DNA from: Ga0077555 sp050187415 | GTDB taxonomy: Bacteria; Pseudomonadota; Alphaproteobacteria; Rhizobiales; Hyphomicrobiaceae | Assembly: GCA_050187415.1 (NCBI GenBank) | Contig: JBFWXN010000003.1 | Span: 1 to 64,000 of the forward strand | Length of the DNA: 64,000 nucleotides | Direction: 5' to 3' | Part shown: positions 1 through 9,933 of the stretch, in pieces | How the letters are laid out: each line of letters opens with the position of its first letter | Position numbering within the stretch: the stretch's first letter is position 1 | Position numbers and translations under genes: made by a program | The notes under the pieces: generated by a model | What the model was told of the DNA's origin: nothing | Databases searched by the model: none | What the model saw: only the letters and a program-made list of their open reading frames with translations

Positions 1-146
1 TGCAGGATGCCCGAGCCGTTACCCATGTCGTCCCGGACGGCGAGGCGGGCCTCGATACGGTCGAGCGTTGCCGAAACCAGCTCGACGCCGAGCATCTGCA
101 TGAATGGCGGCACGTGGGGGCGCAGCGTGTCGACGAGCTCGGTCAC
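1..146 (-). CDS. PaaI-type hotdog-fold thioesterase, N-terminal part
   Basis: Only the first 48 or so residues are inside the window; the gene runs off the left edge. The protein starts from a GTG with a GAGG about 8 bases upstream and reads MTELVDTLRPHVPPFMQMLG, then VELVSATLDRIEARLAVRDDMGNGSGIL. The pattern of a short N-terminal helix, a strand and then an N-G-S-G-I-L helix start resembles the PaaI/YbgC-like acyl-CoA thioesterases, which hydrolyse acyl- or aroyl-CoA thioesters in the cytoplasm. It lies 93 bases after the MFS gene on the same strand, so it may be the last gene of a dioxygenase-exporter-thioesterase unit. The catalytic region is not visible, so the substrate class cannot be judged. 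Confidence 0.6.
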   Translation of the reverse strand, partial: MTELVDTLRPHVPPFMQMLGVELVSATLDRIEARLAVRDDMGNGSGIL

Positions 147-239
147 GGGGTACCTCGGGATGGTCGTTGTCGGGGGGCAGCCTGTCGGCCGCGCAGCTTG
201 ATACGGCATTTATGGGCGGCGGCTCAATGACCTTCGAGG

Positions 240-1778
240 TCACGATGGGCGCGACGCAGGTGGCGCACGCATCATCCAGGCGAGCGGGACCGCACAGGCG
301 GCCGTCATGGCGAAGAGGTAGAAGGCATTGATGTAACCGATCATGGCGGCCTGACGCTGCATCTCGCCGGAGATCGCGAGGAGACCCGGCGGGGTGGCCG
401 TCGACCAGAGACCCATCGCCTCGGGCAGCGCGAGCGTCTTGTTGAAGTCGGTCAGGTTCTCGGCAAAGCCCGCGTAATTCGCAGCCGTCGATCGCACCAG
501 TAGCAGGATGGACAGAGAAATGAAGATCGATGATCCGAAGTTGCGCACGAGATGATAGATCGCCATGCCTTCCGTCATCTGGCGGACGGGAAGCGTGGCG
601 AACGTGAGCACCGACAGTGGCGTGAAGGCGAGGCCGAAACCGAAGCCCTGCACGAAGTTCGTCCAGAACACCAGGCTTGCTGTCAGATTGATGTCGAGGC
701 GCGCCATCGCAAAACCCGATGCCGCCTGCGCCGCAAGGCCGAAGGCGACCGTCAGGCGCGGATAGAGCCGCGTCATCGGCACGATGATCATGAAGCACGC
801 CCAGTTGCCGAAGCCGCGGCCGGCGAGCAGCATGCCGATGGCCGCGTCCGGGTAGCCGCGCAAATCGTGAAGCAATCCGGGAAAGAGCACCATCGGCGTA
901 AAGCTCAGCATGCCCAGCACGAAAACCAGAAGCAGTCCTATGGCGAAGTTCCGGTCGAGCATCACGCTCAGGTCGAGAAACGGGCGTCGTGCCGTCAGGC
1001 TGTGTGCCAGGAAGACCCAGAATGCCAGGACCGACAACACGGCCTCGATGATGATCTCGGGACTGTCGAACCAATCGAGCCGGTGGCCGCGGTCGAGCAT
1101 CAGTTGCGCCGCAGTGATGGCGATGCTGAGCGCCAGGAAGCCTGTCCAGTCGAAGCTCTGCGGGCTGCGCTCGGTGTGATCGCGCAGCGCCAGCCAGACG
1201 ATTGCCGTCGCGACGATGCCTGGTGGCACCACCATGAAGAAGGCGCCCCGCCAGTTGCTCGCTTCGCTGATGATGCTGCCGAGAACCGGACCGGTGACGG
1301 GACCGATCACACCGCCGATGCCCCACATCATCATGACCAGTGGATGCAGATGCCGGGGGAAGGTGGCGAGCAATATCGCTTGACCCATCGGCATGATGGG
1401 CGCGCCGAACAGGCCCTGTCCGACCCTGAAGAAAACCAACGCCTCGAGGCTCTGTGCAACGCCACACAGGAACGAGAAGACGGTGAGCCCGAGAACGGCA
1501 CCGAACATGGTGGTGCGCCACCCCAGCCGGCGCGCCAGCCAGCCGGTCAAAAGCGTGGCGACGGCCGTCGCCACGAGATTGAAGGTAACCACCCAGGCGA
1601 TCTGCTCCGGGCCGGCCGCCATCGTCCCCTTGATCTGAGGCAGCACCACGTTCGCCAGCGTGACGGTCATGCCGTAGATCATGGTGGCCAACTGCACCAT
1701 CACCAGGATCAGCCACTGGCGAGGGCTGATTCCGGCAAAGCCCGAGCCGGCGGAGGCAGCCGTCGTCGCCTGGTTCAT
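240..1778 (-). CDS. MFS multidrug exporter, DHA2 (EmrB-like) family
   Basis: A 512-residue polytopic inner-membrane protein, the usual size of 14-helix DHA2 drug:H+ antiporters such as EmrB. It starts MNQATTAASAGSGFAGISPR and has the first-helix motif NVVLPQIKGTM, the loop 2-3 motif GWLARRLGWR and the RVGQGLFGAPIMPMGQA stretch typical of the family. Its ATG overlaps the stop of the upstream PhyH gene (ATGA), so the two are probably translated together; a much longer in-frame extension upstream is antisense to nothing but runs inside the PhyH gene and is rejected. The likely role is proton-driven efflux of a small organic molecule; the substrate is not readable from sequence. Confidence 0.88.
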   Translation of the reverse strand: MNQATTAASAGSGFAGISPRQWLILVMVQLATMIYGMTVTLANVVLPQIKGTMAAGPEQIAWVVTFNLVATAVATLLTGWLARRLGWRTTMFGAVLGLTVFSFLCGVAQSLEALVFFRVGQGLFGAPIMPMGQAILLATFPRHLHPLVMMMWGIGGVIGPVTGPVLGSIISEASNWRGAFFMVVPPGIVATAIVWLALRDHTERSPQSFDWTGFLALSIAITAAQLMLDRGHRLDWFDSPEIIIEAVLSVLAFWVFLAHSLTARRPFLDLSVMLDRNFAIGLLLVFVLGMLSFTPMVLFPGLLHDLRGYPDAAIGMLLAGRGFGNWACFMIIVPMTRLYPRLTVAFGLAAQAASGFAMARLDINLTASLVFWTNFVQGFGFGLAFTPLSVLTFATLPVRQMTEGMAIYHLVRNFGSSIFISLSILLLVRSTAANYAGFAENLTDFNKTLALPEAMGLWSTATPPGLLAISGEMQRQAAMIGYINAFYLFAMTAACAVPLAWMMRAPPASRPS

Positions 1779-2596
1779 CCCGGGATGACGGCCTGTCGAG
1801 GCCAGACGATCGGGAAATCGGGTCCGGCGAACGGAGCGCCGTCCTCGAACTCCAGTCCGGGGAAAGGCGGCGACGTGCGTCCCTTGCGCTTGGCAAAGCG
1901 GGCATCGTCGCCGACCCATCGGAACGACACGGCGCGCCGGCGGTTGGTCGTCGCGTTGGCAGGCGCCCCATGGAGCGTGCGGAAGTTGAACGCAACGGCA
2001 TCGCCGGGCTGCATTTCGAACCCGACCACCGGCCAGTCTTCGCGGTGGGCCTCCACGTCGGGCACTGCTTCGCTCTCGTCGCCCTGATAGAGCGCGGTGC
2101 CATCGAAGCGTTGCGGCCGGAACGCCTTGCCCCACTTGTGAGAGCCCGTCACGTATTCGAGCGCGATGGCGCGCGGTACGACGTCGAGCGGCACCCAGAA
2201 GCTGACCGTCTGCTCACCGTCGACCAGATAGTAGGGCTGGTCCTGATGCCAGGGCGTTTTCATGGAACTGCCCGGCTCTTTCACCAGCACGTGCTCATGG
2301 AACACCCGCGCCGTCCGAGAGCCCATCAGCAGCGCAGCCGCCTCGGCCATCACGCTGTCGAGAATGACCGCACGAAAGGCCGGAAAATGTTGCCAGTTGC
2401 AATAGTCCTGGAAGAAGGGGGCGGAGCCGTCGGCAGGCGCGTACGAACGGTTGACGGGGCTGGGGCTTGCGATGTTTGCGTCCACGTCGCGGGCGAGATC
2501 GTCGACGCGATCCGAGAGAAGGCCCGGCACGAGCGCAAAACCGTCGCGCGCGTATGCGGCTATCATCTCATGCGTTACAAAACGACGCGCCGACAT
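1775..2596 (-). CDS. Phytanoyl-CoA dioxygenase (PhyH) family protein
   Basis: A 273-residue Fe(II)/2-oxoglutarate-dependent oxygenase of the PhyH family, which hydroxylates acyl-CoAs or diverse natural-product-like substrates. The metal facial triad is visible as the H-x-D in KTPWHQDQPYY and the distal His in FRTLHGAPAN, followed by the Arg-rich RRRAVSFRW strand expected to bind 2-oxoglutarate. I chose MSARRFVTHEM as the start because GGGGAG lies about 10 bases upstream; an ATG 11 codons further upstream has no clear site. It is first in an operon with an MFS exporter (ATGA overlap) and a thioesterase, a context more like modification and export of a small molecule than phytanate breakdown. 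That last point is inference. Confidence 0.85.
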   Translation of the reverse strand: MSARRFVTHEMIAAYARDGFALVPGLLSDRVDDLARDVDANIASPSPVNRSYAPADGSAPFFQDYCNWQHFPAFRAVILDSVMAEAAALLMGSRTARVFHEHVLVKEPGSSMKTPWHQDQPYYLVDGEQTVSFWVPLDVVPRAIALEYVTGSHKWGKAFRPQRFDGTALYQGDESEAVPDVEAHREDWPVVGFEMQPGDAVAFNFRTLHGAPANATTNRRRAVSFRWVGDDARFAKRKGRTSPPFPGLEFEDGAPFAGPDFPIVWPRQAVIPG

Positions 2597-2871
2597 GCCT
2601 AACGATCTCCCCTGGCGGTTGTCCGGCATTTAATCTTGTGTCTTCATTTCACTAGGTTGCCTGCATTTCACCATGGCCGTAGTCCGGAGGCAAAGAAACC
2701 TTTGGCGGCCGCGGCGCACGCCTGCCTCACCTGGAGCGGCCGCTCCACGTGTGCGGCTTCCACTGGATCTTCGGTCGTAAAACGTGCACACGGAAGCGGC
2801 GCATGCGACGCTCTGGCGACGACTGCCAGCGAACCATAGTCGCTCGTGCCCGCTGTCAGACAGGAAATCGT

Positions 2872-3888
<1,017 letters not shown>

Positions 3889-3907
3889 ACGCGGGAAGGC
3901 ACAACGC

Positions 3908-4909
3908 CTAGATGCCTTCGGGCCGGAAAGGTCGCGACAAGAGCGTTTCGATGGCCGTGTTGACGTCGAGGGCCCCCGTCACGATCGCATCGACGGCTGC
4001 GGCGATCGGCATTTCGATGCCCCGCTCCCCCGCCACGCGCATCACGGCGGCGGCCGTGAAGACGCCCTCGGCGACCGACCGGCGCGAGCCGAGCACGTCG
4101 TTGAGCTTCTGCCCCTGACCGAGCGCCCGGCCGAGGCTCATGTTGCGCGATTGCGGGCTGCCGCATGTCAGCACGAGGTCGCCGAGACCCGAGAGCCCGG
4201 CAAGTGTCTCTTGTTGGGCGCCGAGCTCGATTGCGAGGCGGCTCATCTCTGCGAAACCGCGTGTCACCAGTGCGGCATGCGCGCTGGCGCCGAGCGCCTT
4301 TCCATCGACGATGCCGGCGGCAATGGCGAGCACATTCTTCAAGGCGCCGCCAAGCTGCACCCCGATCAGATCATTCGACCAGTAGAGCCGGAAATTGCGG
4401 TAGCCGATCGCCTCGGCGAGGCGCTGACCGAGGTCGGCCTCGGGCGTTGCCAGCGTCAGCGCGGCCGGCAGTCCGCGTGCCACGTCCGCCGCGAAGCTGG
4501 GGCCTGACAGGAAAACAGGAGTCGCTTCCGGCAGCGCTTCGCGCAGCACATCGCCCATCAGTTTTCCGGTCGCCTGCTCCAGCCCCTTTGCGCAGATGAC
4601 GACCGGTGTCTTCGGCACGAGCAGAGGCGCGAGTGCCCGGCCCGCCTCGCGCACGTGCTGTGCCGGAGAGACCAACAGAATGGCATCGCGTTCAGCGATC
4701 TCGGCAAGGTCGTTGGTCGCGACGATGCCGGGGTCGAGAGGCACATCCGGCAGGAAAATGGAATTGCGATGCGCGCTGTTGATCTCGTCGGCCACCTCCG
4801 CTTCGCGCGCCCAGAGCGCCACGTTGCAACCGGCAAGGCAGGCCGTCTGCGCGAGCGCGGTGCCCCATGCGCCGGCGCCGATGACGCCAATTGTCTTGAT
4901 GGTTGCCAT
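3908..4909 (-). CDS. gpsA: Glycerol-3-phosphate dehydrogenase [NAD(P)+]
   Basis: Cytoplasmic enzyme that reduces dihydroxyacetone phosphate to sn-glycerol 3-phosphate for phospholipid synthesis. The 333-residue product has the Rossmann motif GVIGAGAWGTALA at residues 8-20, the SPAQHVRE/KGLE segments, and the catalytic-lysine stretch LGGALKNVLAIAAGI, all at family-typical positions. It follows hslV on the same strand with a 76-base gap and ends tail-to-tail with dusA. Nothing unusual is seen. Confidence 0.96.
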   Translation of the reverse strand: MATIKTIGVIGAGAWGTALAQTACLAGCNVALWAREAEVADEINSAHRNSIFLPDVPLDPGIVATNDLAEIAERDAILLVSPAQHVREAGRALAPLLVPKTPVVICAKGLEQATGKLMGDVLREALPEATPVFLSGPSFAADVARGLPAALTLATPEADLGQRLAEAIGYRNFRLYWSNDLIGVQLGGALKNVLAIAAGIVDGKALGASAHAALVTRGFAEMSRLAIELGAQQETLAGLSGLGDLVLTCGSPQSRNMSLGRALGQGQKLNDVLGSRRSVAEGVFTAAAVMRVAGERGIEMPIAAAVDAIVTGALDVNTAIETLLSRPFRPEGI

Positions 4910-4985
4910 GGGATTCGAGGCTCCCCTTGTTGCATGGTTATGGGCAGGAGGACGATCGTCGCCTCTCTGCCGGCAAGCAGCGACG

Positions 4986-5552
4986 CTACCGTGTCGACTC
5001 CAGGCTCTCGAGAACGAGCGCGGAGTTGGTATAGACGCAGATCTCTGCGGCGATGGTCATGGCCTTGCGGGCAATCGCTTCCGCCGCCATGTCGGTGTCG
5101 ATCAGCGCACGGGCCGCCGCGAGCGCATAGTTGCCGCCCGATCCGATCCCCATCAGGTCGTTCTCGGGCTCCAGAACGTCGCCTGTGCCGGTCAGCACCA
5201 GGCTGCGATCACGATCCGCGACCAGCATCATGGCTTCGAGCCGCCTGAGAAAGCGATCCGTCCGCCAGTCCTTGGCCAGTTCGACGCAGGCGCGCGTGAG
5301 CTGGCCCGGATACTGCTCCAGCTTGGCCTCGAGACGCTCGAACAGGGTGAAGGCGTCGGCTGTCGAGCCGGCGAATCCTCCGATCACGTCGCCCTTGCCG
5401 AGCGTGCGCACCTTTCGGGCGTTCGACTTGATGACCGTCGCCCCGAGCGAAACCTGCCCGTCGCCGGCGATCACCACTCGTCCTCCCTTGCGGACCGTCA
5501 GGATGGTGGTCCCGTGCCATGTGGTCGCGGCCTGATTGTCGTATGCAGTCAT
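4986..5552 (-). CDS. hslV: ATP-dependent protease subunit HslV
   Basis: Proteolytic dodecamer core of the HslUV (ClpQY) quality-control protease. The 188-residue protein has a short propeptide ending before the expected catalytic N-terminal threonine in HGTTILTVRKGG, followed by GDGQVSLGATVIK, GGFAGSTADAFTLFE and IGSGGNYALAAARAL, all diagnostic. I chose the ATG of MTAYDNQ because GGGAG lies 8 bases upstream; a GTG five codons earlier lacks a site. It is divergent from hisB and upstream of gpsA. Its ATPase partner hslU is not adjacent but about 20 kb away in this same window, which is unusual. Confidence 0.95.
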   Translation of the reverse strand: MTAYDNQAATTWHGTTILTVRKGGRVVIAGDGQVSLGATVIKSNARKVRTLGKGDVIGGFAGSTADAFTLFERLEAKLEQYPGQLTRACVELAKDWRTDRFLRRLEAMMLVADRDRSLVLTGTGDVLEPENDLMGIGSGGNYALAAARALIDTDMAAEAIARKAMTIAAEICVYTNSALVLESLESTR

Positions 5553-5693
5553 AGGCGGCACTCCCACATCGCTAAGGTCGTGTTAATCTTGGCAATGTCC
5601 TCTGCACGTGTCATGCACGCCCCATTAGCATGAGTTCCCTCGTCTGGCACGCCTACGGCAGCCGCCTGTGGCGATGAACACACCGGTGATCCC

Positions 5694-6290
5694 GTGACCC
5701 GCACTGCAACGATCGAGCGCACCACGAAAGAGACCTCCGTCAAGGCGACGGTCAACCTCGACGGCACCGGCGCGTCGCGGATTTCGACCGGGGTCGGGTT
5801 CTTCGACCACATGCTCGAACAATTGGCACGTCATGGCCTTATCGACATCGACCTGGAGGCGAAGGGCGACCTGCACATCGACTTCCACCACACCGTCGAG
5901 GATTGTGGCATCGCGCTTGGCCAGGCGATCGCCAAGGCGCTGGGCGACAAGGCCGGCATCTCCAGGTATGCCTCCGTCGACCTCCCCATGGACGAAGCGT
6001 TGACGCGGGTCGCGATCGACGTTTCTGGGCGCCCCTACCTCGTCTGGCGCGTGGAATTCTCCCGTCCCAAGCTCGGCGAAATGGACACCGAGCTGTTTCG
6101 CGAATGGTTCCAGGCTTTCGCTCAGAACGCAGGCATCACGCTTCACGTCGAGAGCGTCTATGGCGAGAACAATCATCACATCGCGGAGACGTGCTACAAG
6201 GGCCTCGCGCGTGCTCTGAGGGCCGCCGTGGCGCCGGACCCCCGCCAGGCTGGGCGCGTTCCTTCGACGAAGGGCAGTCTCAGCGGCTGA
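5694..6290 (+). CDS. hisB: Imidazoleglycerol-phosphate dehydratase
   Basis: Histidine biosynthesis enzyme that dehydrates imidazole glycerol phosphate to imidazole acetol phosphate using Mn. The 198-residue single-domain form shows the metal motifs GFFDHMLEQLARHG, FHHTVEDCGIALGQA and ESVYGENNHHIAET at family positions. It starts with GTG. It is followed after 28 bases by the DUF2628 gene and then hisH, an order common in rhizobial genomes, and is divergent from hslV across about 140 bases. Confidence 0.96.
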   Translation: MTRTATIERTTKETSVKATVNLDGTGASRISTGVGFFDHMLEQLARHGLIDIDLEAKGDLHIDFHHTVEDCGIALGQAIAKALGDKAGISRYASVDLPMDEALTRVAIDVSGRPYLVWRVEFSRPKLGEMDTELFREWFQAFAQNAGITLHVESVYGENNHHIAETCYKGLARALRAAVAPDPRQAGRVPSTKGSLSG

Positions 6291-6318
6291 CGAGCGGCCG
6301 ATTACGGCAGGACAGCGG

Positions 6319-6804
6319 ATGGCACTTCATACCTACACCGTTCACGAGCCGGTCGATGGGCCGCACGATCGGCTCGAGCGCGCCGAAGCTCTGGTTTTCG
6401 TGCGCGATGGGTTCTCCTGGACCGCAGCCCTTCTGTCGCCGTTGTGGATGCTGGCAAACGGGCTTTGGCTGGCCTTACTGGCCTATCTGGCCGTGCTCTT
6501 CGGCCTCGGGGTGCTGCTGTGGGCGCTCGGTCTCGTCCAGCCGGCCGGGAGCTGGGCGGTGTTCGCGCTCCATGTCCTCATCGGCTTCGAGGCCGATGCC
6601 ATCCGGCGCTGGACGCTGGGGCGGCGGGGGTATGCTCTGGCCGGCAGTGTCAGCGGGCGCAATAGGGATGAGTGCGAGCGACGCTTTTACGAGGCCTGGT
6701 TACAGGAGCGGCCATATGCGTCGCTGCCTCCTCCCTCTGCCCCTTCGCCCATGGGCACCGGCGGCAGGTTGAGCGTCATGGCATTGAGATCGGGCAGGAC
6801 GTGA
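6319..6804 (+). CDS. DUF2628 small membrane protein
   Basis: A 161-residue protein of the DUF2628 family. It has an N-terminal cytoplasmic stretch with FVRDGFSWTAALLSPLWMLANGLW, then two hydrophobic segments around residues 45-75 and a conserved GFEADAIRRWTLGRRGY followed by a soluble tail. The phrase FxWxAxxxxPLWxL and the GFxAxxxRxWxL segment are what identify the family. It sits between hisB and hisH and its stop is 4 bases from the hisH start, so it is almost certainly cotranscribed with the histidine genes, although no biochemical link to histidine is known to me. Function is unknown. Confidence 0.85.
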   Translation: MALHTYTVHEPVDGPHDRLERAEALVFVRDGFSWTAALLSPLWMLANGLWLALLAYLAVLFGLGVLLWALGLVQPAGSWAVFALHVLIGFEADAIRRWTLGRRGYALAGSVSGRNRDECERRFYEAWLQERPYASLPPPSAPSPMGTGGRLSVMALRSGRT

Positions 6805-6808
6805 GCGC

Positions 6809-7462
6809 ATGCAGCGCGTGATCATCATCGACTACGGCTCGGGAAACCTCCATTCGGCCTCGAAGGCCTTCGAGCGCGCGGCTCGCGAAGGGGGCAGCAA
6901 GGCGGTGATAGAAGTATCGTCGGACGCCGAGGCGGTTCTGGCGGCCGACCGCATCGTGTTGCCGGGGGTTGGAGCGTTCGCCGACTGCAAGCGGGGACTG
7001 GATGCCGTCCCCGGCATGCGCGAGGCGCTGGAAACGTCGGTGCGCAGGAAGGGCCGTCCATTTCTCGGTATTTGTGTCGGGCAGCAGTTGCTGGCGACAA
7101 GAGGGCTCGAGCACGGGGTGACCGATGGGCTGGGTTGGATCGACGGCGAGGTACGTATTCTCGAGCCATCCGACAAAACCTTGAAGATACCCCACATGGG
7201 CTGGAATACGCTTGACGTGGTGCGGCCGCATGCGCTGCTTGATGGTCTGGCAACCGGCCCGAATGGGTTGCATGCGTATTTCGTGCATTCCTATCATCTC
7301 GTTCCGACGTGTCGCGACTCCATCGTCGCTGGCACGAACTACGGCGGCTTCGTGACCGCCATGGTCGCCAAAGACAATATCGCTGGCACCCAGTTCCATC
7401 CGGAGAAAAGCCAGCGCCTCGGACTGGGATTGATCGCCAATTTTCTCGCGTGGAAGCCCTGA
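6809..7462 (+). CDS. hisH: Imidazole glycerol phosphate synthase, glutaminase subunit
   Basis: Glutamine amidotransferase half of the HisFH enzyme, passing ammonia to HisF. The 217-residue product has the nucleophile motif GICVGQQLLA, the oxyanion strand GVGAFADC and the FHPEKSQRLG His-Glu pair. Family members usually have GICxGMQ; here the Met is replaced by Gln, a minor change. In rhizobial genomes hisA, hisF and hisE usually follow at once; here hisA is 7.5 kb downstream and hisF is not in the window. Confidence 0.95.
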   Translation: MQRVIIIDYGSGNLHSASKAFERAAREGGSKAVIEVSSDAEAVLAADRIVLPGVGAFADCKRGLDAVPGMREALETSVRRKGRPFLGICVGQQLLATRGLEHGVTDGLGWIDGEVRILEPSDKTLKIPHMGWNTLDVVRPHALLDGLATGPNGLHAYFVHSYHLVPTCRDSIVAGTNYGGFVTAMVAKDNIAGTQFHPEKSQRLGLGLIANFLAWKP

Positions 7463-7569
7463 GGGGGCGGCGACGTCTCCTGGTCATTCCCGATCGAAGT
7501 TTGGTCTGGACGGCCGCTCGTCCGGCCATGCCCGTCATGCACTACGCTATAATGTTGCGTTTAGAGCAC

Positions 7570-7595
7570 GCCGAAGCTCCATAGCGAGCTTCGGC
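7570..7595 (+). terminator. Hairpin after the hisB-hisH operon
   Basis: A perfect 10-base-pair inverted repeat, GCCGAAGCTC and GAGCTTCGGC, with a 6-base loop, about 110 bases after hisH. There is no T-tract, so it is at best a weak or factor-assisted terminator. It sits between the histidine genes and the Zur-like site of the next gene. Confidence 0.4.
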
Positions 7596-7625
7596 CTGCG
7601 GACGGCTTGCCGATCGCGGCCTCTG

Positions 7626-7649
7626 ATTGTTACGTTACAACATAACAAT
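7626..7649. promoter_or_regulatory. Zur-like operator upstream of the ZnuD-like receptor
   Basis: A 24-base near-palindrome with 20 of 24 positions symmetric. The outer arms are ATTGTTA and TAACAAT and the centre is GTTACAAC, followed 14 bases later by the receptor ATG. This AT-rich palindrome in GC-rich DNA resembles the alphaproteobacterial Zur consensus (GTTATG/CATAAC arms around a short centre). A TTGCCG at 7607 could be a -35 element, which would put the palindrome over the -10 region, a repressor position. Assignment to Zur rather than another Fur-family member rests on the downstream gene. Confidence 0.7.
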
Positions 7650-7663
7650 TAGAGGCGGCGATC

Positions 7664-9913
7664 ATGAGCAAAAAGCGTTACGAGTGGCTGGGGCCGGTGC
7701 CCGGCGTTAAGGGCGGTCTGGTCCTGGCGATGGGTTTCATTCTCCCGCAGGCGGCCAAGGCGCAGACTGCGTTGCCGGGGATCGACGTAACCGCCCCCAG
7801 TCCCGTCACGAAGCCTCGGCCCCAGCGCCGCCCGGCGGCGAAGTCGTCTCGACCCGTCTCCTCCGCCAGAGGCGCGCCGGCGCCTGTGCCCGCAGCCCCG
7901 GCCGAGGCGCTGCCCGGATCTCTGGTGGTTGTCGACGATGCTTTCGTGCCCGTTACGGTCCTGAGCCAGCGCGAGGTGCTGGCGAAATCCGGCCCCACGA
8001 TCGCCGATACGCTGGCTGGACAGCCGGGCATCACCAACTCGTCGTTTTCGCCGGGCTCGAACCGCCCGGTTATCCGTGGTCTCGATACGTATCGCGTGCG
8101 GGTTCAGGAGAACGGCATCGGTTCGGCCGACGTTTCAGCCCTTTCGGAGGATCATGGCGTTCCGATCGATCCGTTCGCAGCCGAGCGCGTCGAGATCGTG
8201 CGCGGGCCCGCGACCCTACGCTACGGCTCGCAGGCCATCGGCGGCGTCGTCGCGGTCGAAAACAATCGCATCCCCATGTTCATCCCGCCGCGCGGCTACT
8301 CGGCTGAATTGAAGGGCGGCGCGAGCTCCGGCAGCCCCGGCCGGGATGGCGCGTTGCAGCTGACGTCCGGCGCGGGGAATTTCGCCGTTCACGCCGATGC
8401 CTTTCGCCGGCGCACCTTCGATTACGATACGCCGCATGGCCTCCAGGCCAACACGTTCGTCGATGCCGAAGGTGTTTCGCTCGGCGGCGCGTGGATCGGG
8501 GCCGACGGCTACTTCGGCGTCGCCTGGACGCGCTATCGGAGCCTCTACGGCATACCCGGCGAGGAGGCCGCCGAGGAGAAACCTCGCATCGATCTCTTGC
8601 AGGATAAGTTGACCGCCAAGGGGGAGTGGCGGGTTCGCGATCACGGCATCGAGGCCATTCGCCTCTGGCTCGGCACATCGCGTTACGGCCACAACGAGCT
8701 GGTGCGTGCGGGCGCACCTGACGAGGATGGCGCACATGCGGCCGATCTGGCGGCCGGCGACATCATCGGCACGCGCTTCACCAATCGCGAGCGCGAAGCC
8801 CGCGCCGAGATGCAGCACAGACCGGTTGGGACCGCGTTCGGCGAGCTGCATGGTGCCGCCGGCATTCAGTGGGGCCAGAAGCGGATGCGCGGCTTCGGCG
8901 TGGAGGAGACGGTGGACGGGCTGCTCGACCCCGCCGCCCGGCAGTCCATGCTGGCTGGTTTCCTGTTCGAGGAGCTGGAGGTGACGCGGGCGTTGAGGTT
9001 GCAGGCGGCTGGACGCATCGAGGCCAGCGCGTCCGAGGGAACCGGCGTCGAGAACCCGCTCGTCTCGATCGATCCCGCGCAATTCTCGCGCGATTTCACG
9101 CCTGTGAGTGGCAGCCTCGGCATGCTCTACGCACTGCCGCTCGGTGTGGTCGCCCGCCTGACCGCCCAGCATACGGAGCGAGCCCCGGATCTGGGCGAAC
9201 TCTACTCGAAGGGCGCGCACGAGGCGACGGGCACCTTTGAACTCGGCAATCCGGACCTGCGTGTCGAGAGGGCGAACACGATGGAGCTTGGCTTCAAGCG
9301 CGCCCAGGGCGCGTTCCGTTTCGATGCCAGTCTATTCCACACTCTCTACGACGGATTCATCTTCAAGAGTTTCACCGGTCGAAAGTGCGACGACACCCTT
9401 TCCAGCTGCGGGGCGGGGGACGAGCTGGATGAGCTGGCCTTCGCGCAACGCGACGCGCGGTTCACTGGCCTCGAGATCGGGGGCGAGCGGGATATCGGCC
9501 AAGCCTGGCGGGGCATCTGGGGCCTGTCGGGCCAATACGACTTCGTCCACGCACGTTTCGACGGCGGCGACAATGTCCCGCGCATTCCGCCGCATCGCCT
9601 GGGAGCCGGCGTCTACTATCGGGATGCCATGTGGCGCGCCAGCCTTTCGGCGCTGCATGCCTTCCGACAGGACGACATCTTCGCGCTCGATGCCCGCGAC
9701 ACACCGACCAGCAGTTATACGATGGTCAATGCGGAACTTGCCTACACGTTCAAGGTCAGCGGCGCCGCAAACGATCCGACCGAGACGACGATCGGACTGC
9801 GCGGCGAAAACTTGCTCGATGATGACGTCCGCAATCACGTGTCCTTCAAGAAGGACGAAGTGCTGCAACCTGGCCGGACCATCCGGCTGTTCGGCTCGAT
9901 CAAGTTCAACTGA
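7664..9913 (+). CDS. TonB-dependent outer-membrane receptor, ZnuD-like
   Basis: A 749-residue outer-membrane receptor. Residues 1-33 are a Sec signal ending in AKAQ; a Pro/Ala-rich linker follows, then a TonB plug domain with GQPGITNSSFSPGSNRPVIRGL and LSEDHGVPIDPFAAERVEIVRG, then a beta-barrel ending in an aromatic-type C-terminus (RLFGSIKFN). The segment SEDHGVPxDPFAAERVExxRGPATLxYGS and the barrel motif HEATGTFELGNPDL are the features of ZnuD-type zinc receptors. With the Zur-like palindrome in front, zinc (or zinc-complex) import under zinc limitation is the best reading. It stands alone, flanked by hairpins, with no ABC zinc importer nearby. Confidence 0.85.
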   Translation: MSKKRYEWLGPVPGVKGGLVLAMGFILPQAAKAQTALPGIDVTAPSPVTKPRPQRRPAAKSSRPVSSARGAPAPVPAAPAEALPGSLVVVDDAFVPVTVLSQREVLAKSGPTIADTLAGQPGITNSSFSPGSNRPVIRGLDTYRVRVQENGIGSADVSALSEDHGVPIDPFAAERVEIVRGPATLRYGSQAIGGVVAVENNRIPMFIPPRGYSAELKGGASSGSPGRDGALQLTSGAGNFAVHADAFRRRTFDYDTPHGLQANTFVDAEGVSLGGAWIGADGYFGVAWTRYRSLYGIPGEEAAEEKPRIDLLQDKLTAKGEWRVRDHGIEAIRLWLGTSRYGHNELVRAGAPDEDGAHAADLAAGDIIGTRFTNREREARAEMQHRPVGTAFGELHGAAGIQWGQKRMRGFGVEETVDGLLDPAARQSMLAGFLFEELEVTRALRLQAAGRIEASASEGTGVENPLVSIDPAQFSRDFTPVSGSLGMLYALPLGVVARLTAQHTERAPDLGELYSKGAHEATGTFELGNPDLRVERANTMELGFKRAQGAFRFDASLFHTLYDGFIFKSFTGRKCDDTLSSCGAGDELDELAFAQRDARFTGLEIGGERDIGQAWRGIWGLSGQYDFVHARFDGGDNVPRIPPHRLGAGVYYRDAMWRASLSALHAFRQDDIFALDARDTPTSSYTMVNAELAYTFKVSGAANDPTETTIGLRGENLLDDDVRNHVSFKKDEVLQPGRTIRLFGSIKFN

Positions 9914-9933
9914 TCGGCGAACTGTCGAAACAA

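Noticed and set aside
19..2103. A 694-codon minus-strand frame and a 511-codon plus-strand frame over the MFS and PhyH genes
   Set aside because: Both are shadows of genes whose motifs and overlapping start/stop are clear.
7548..7553. A perfect TATAAT upstream of the ZnuD-like gene
   Set aside because: No acceptable -35 lies 16-18 bases upstream, and it is separated from the gene by a hairpin.
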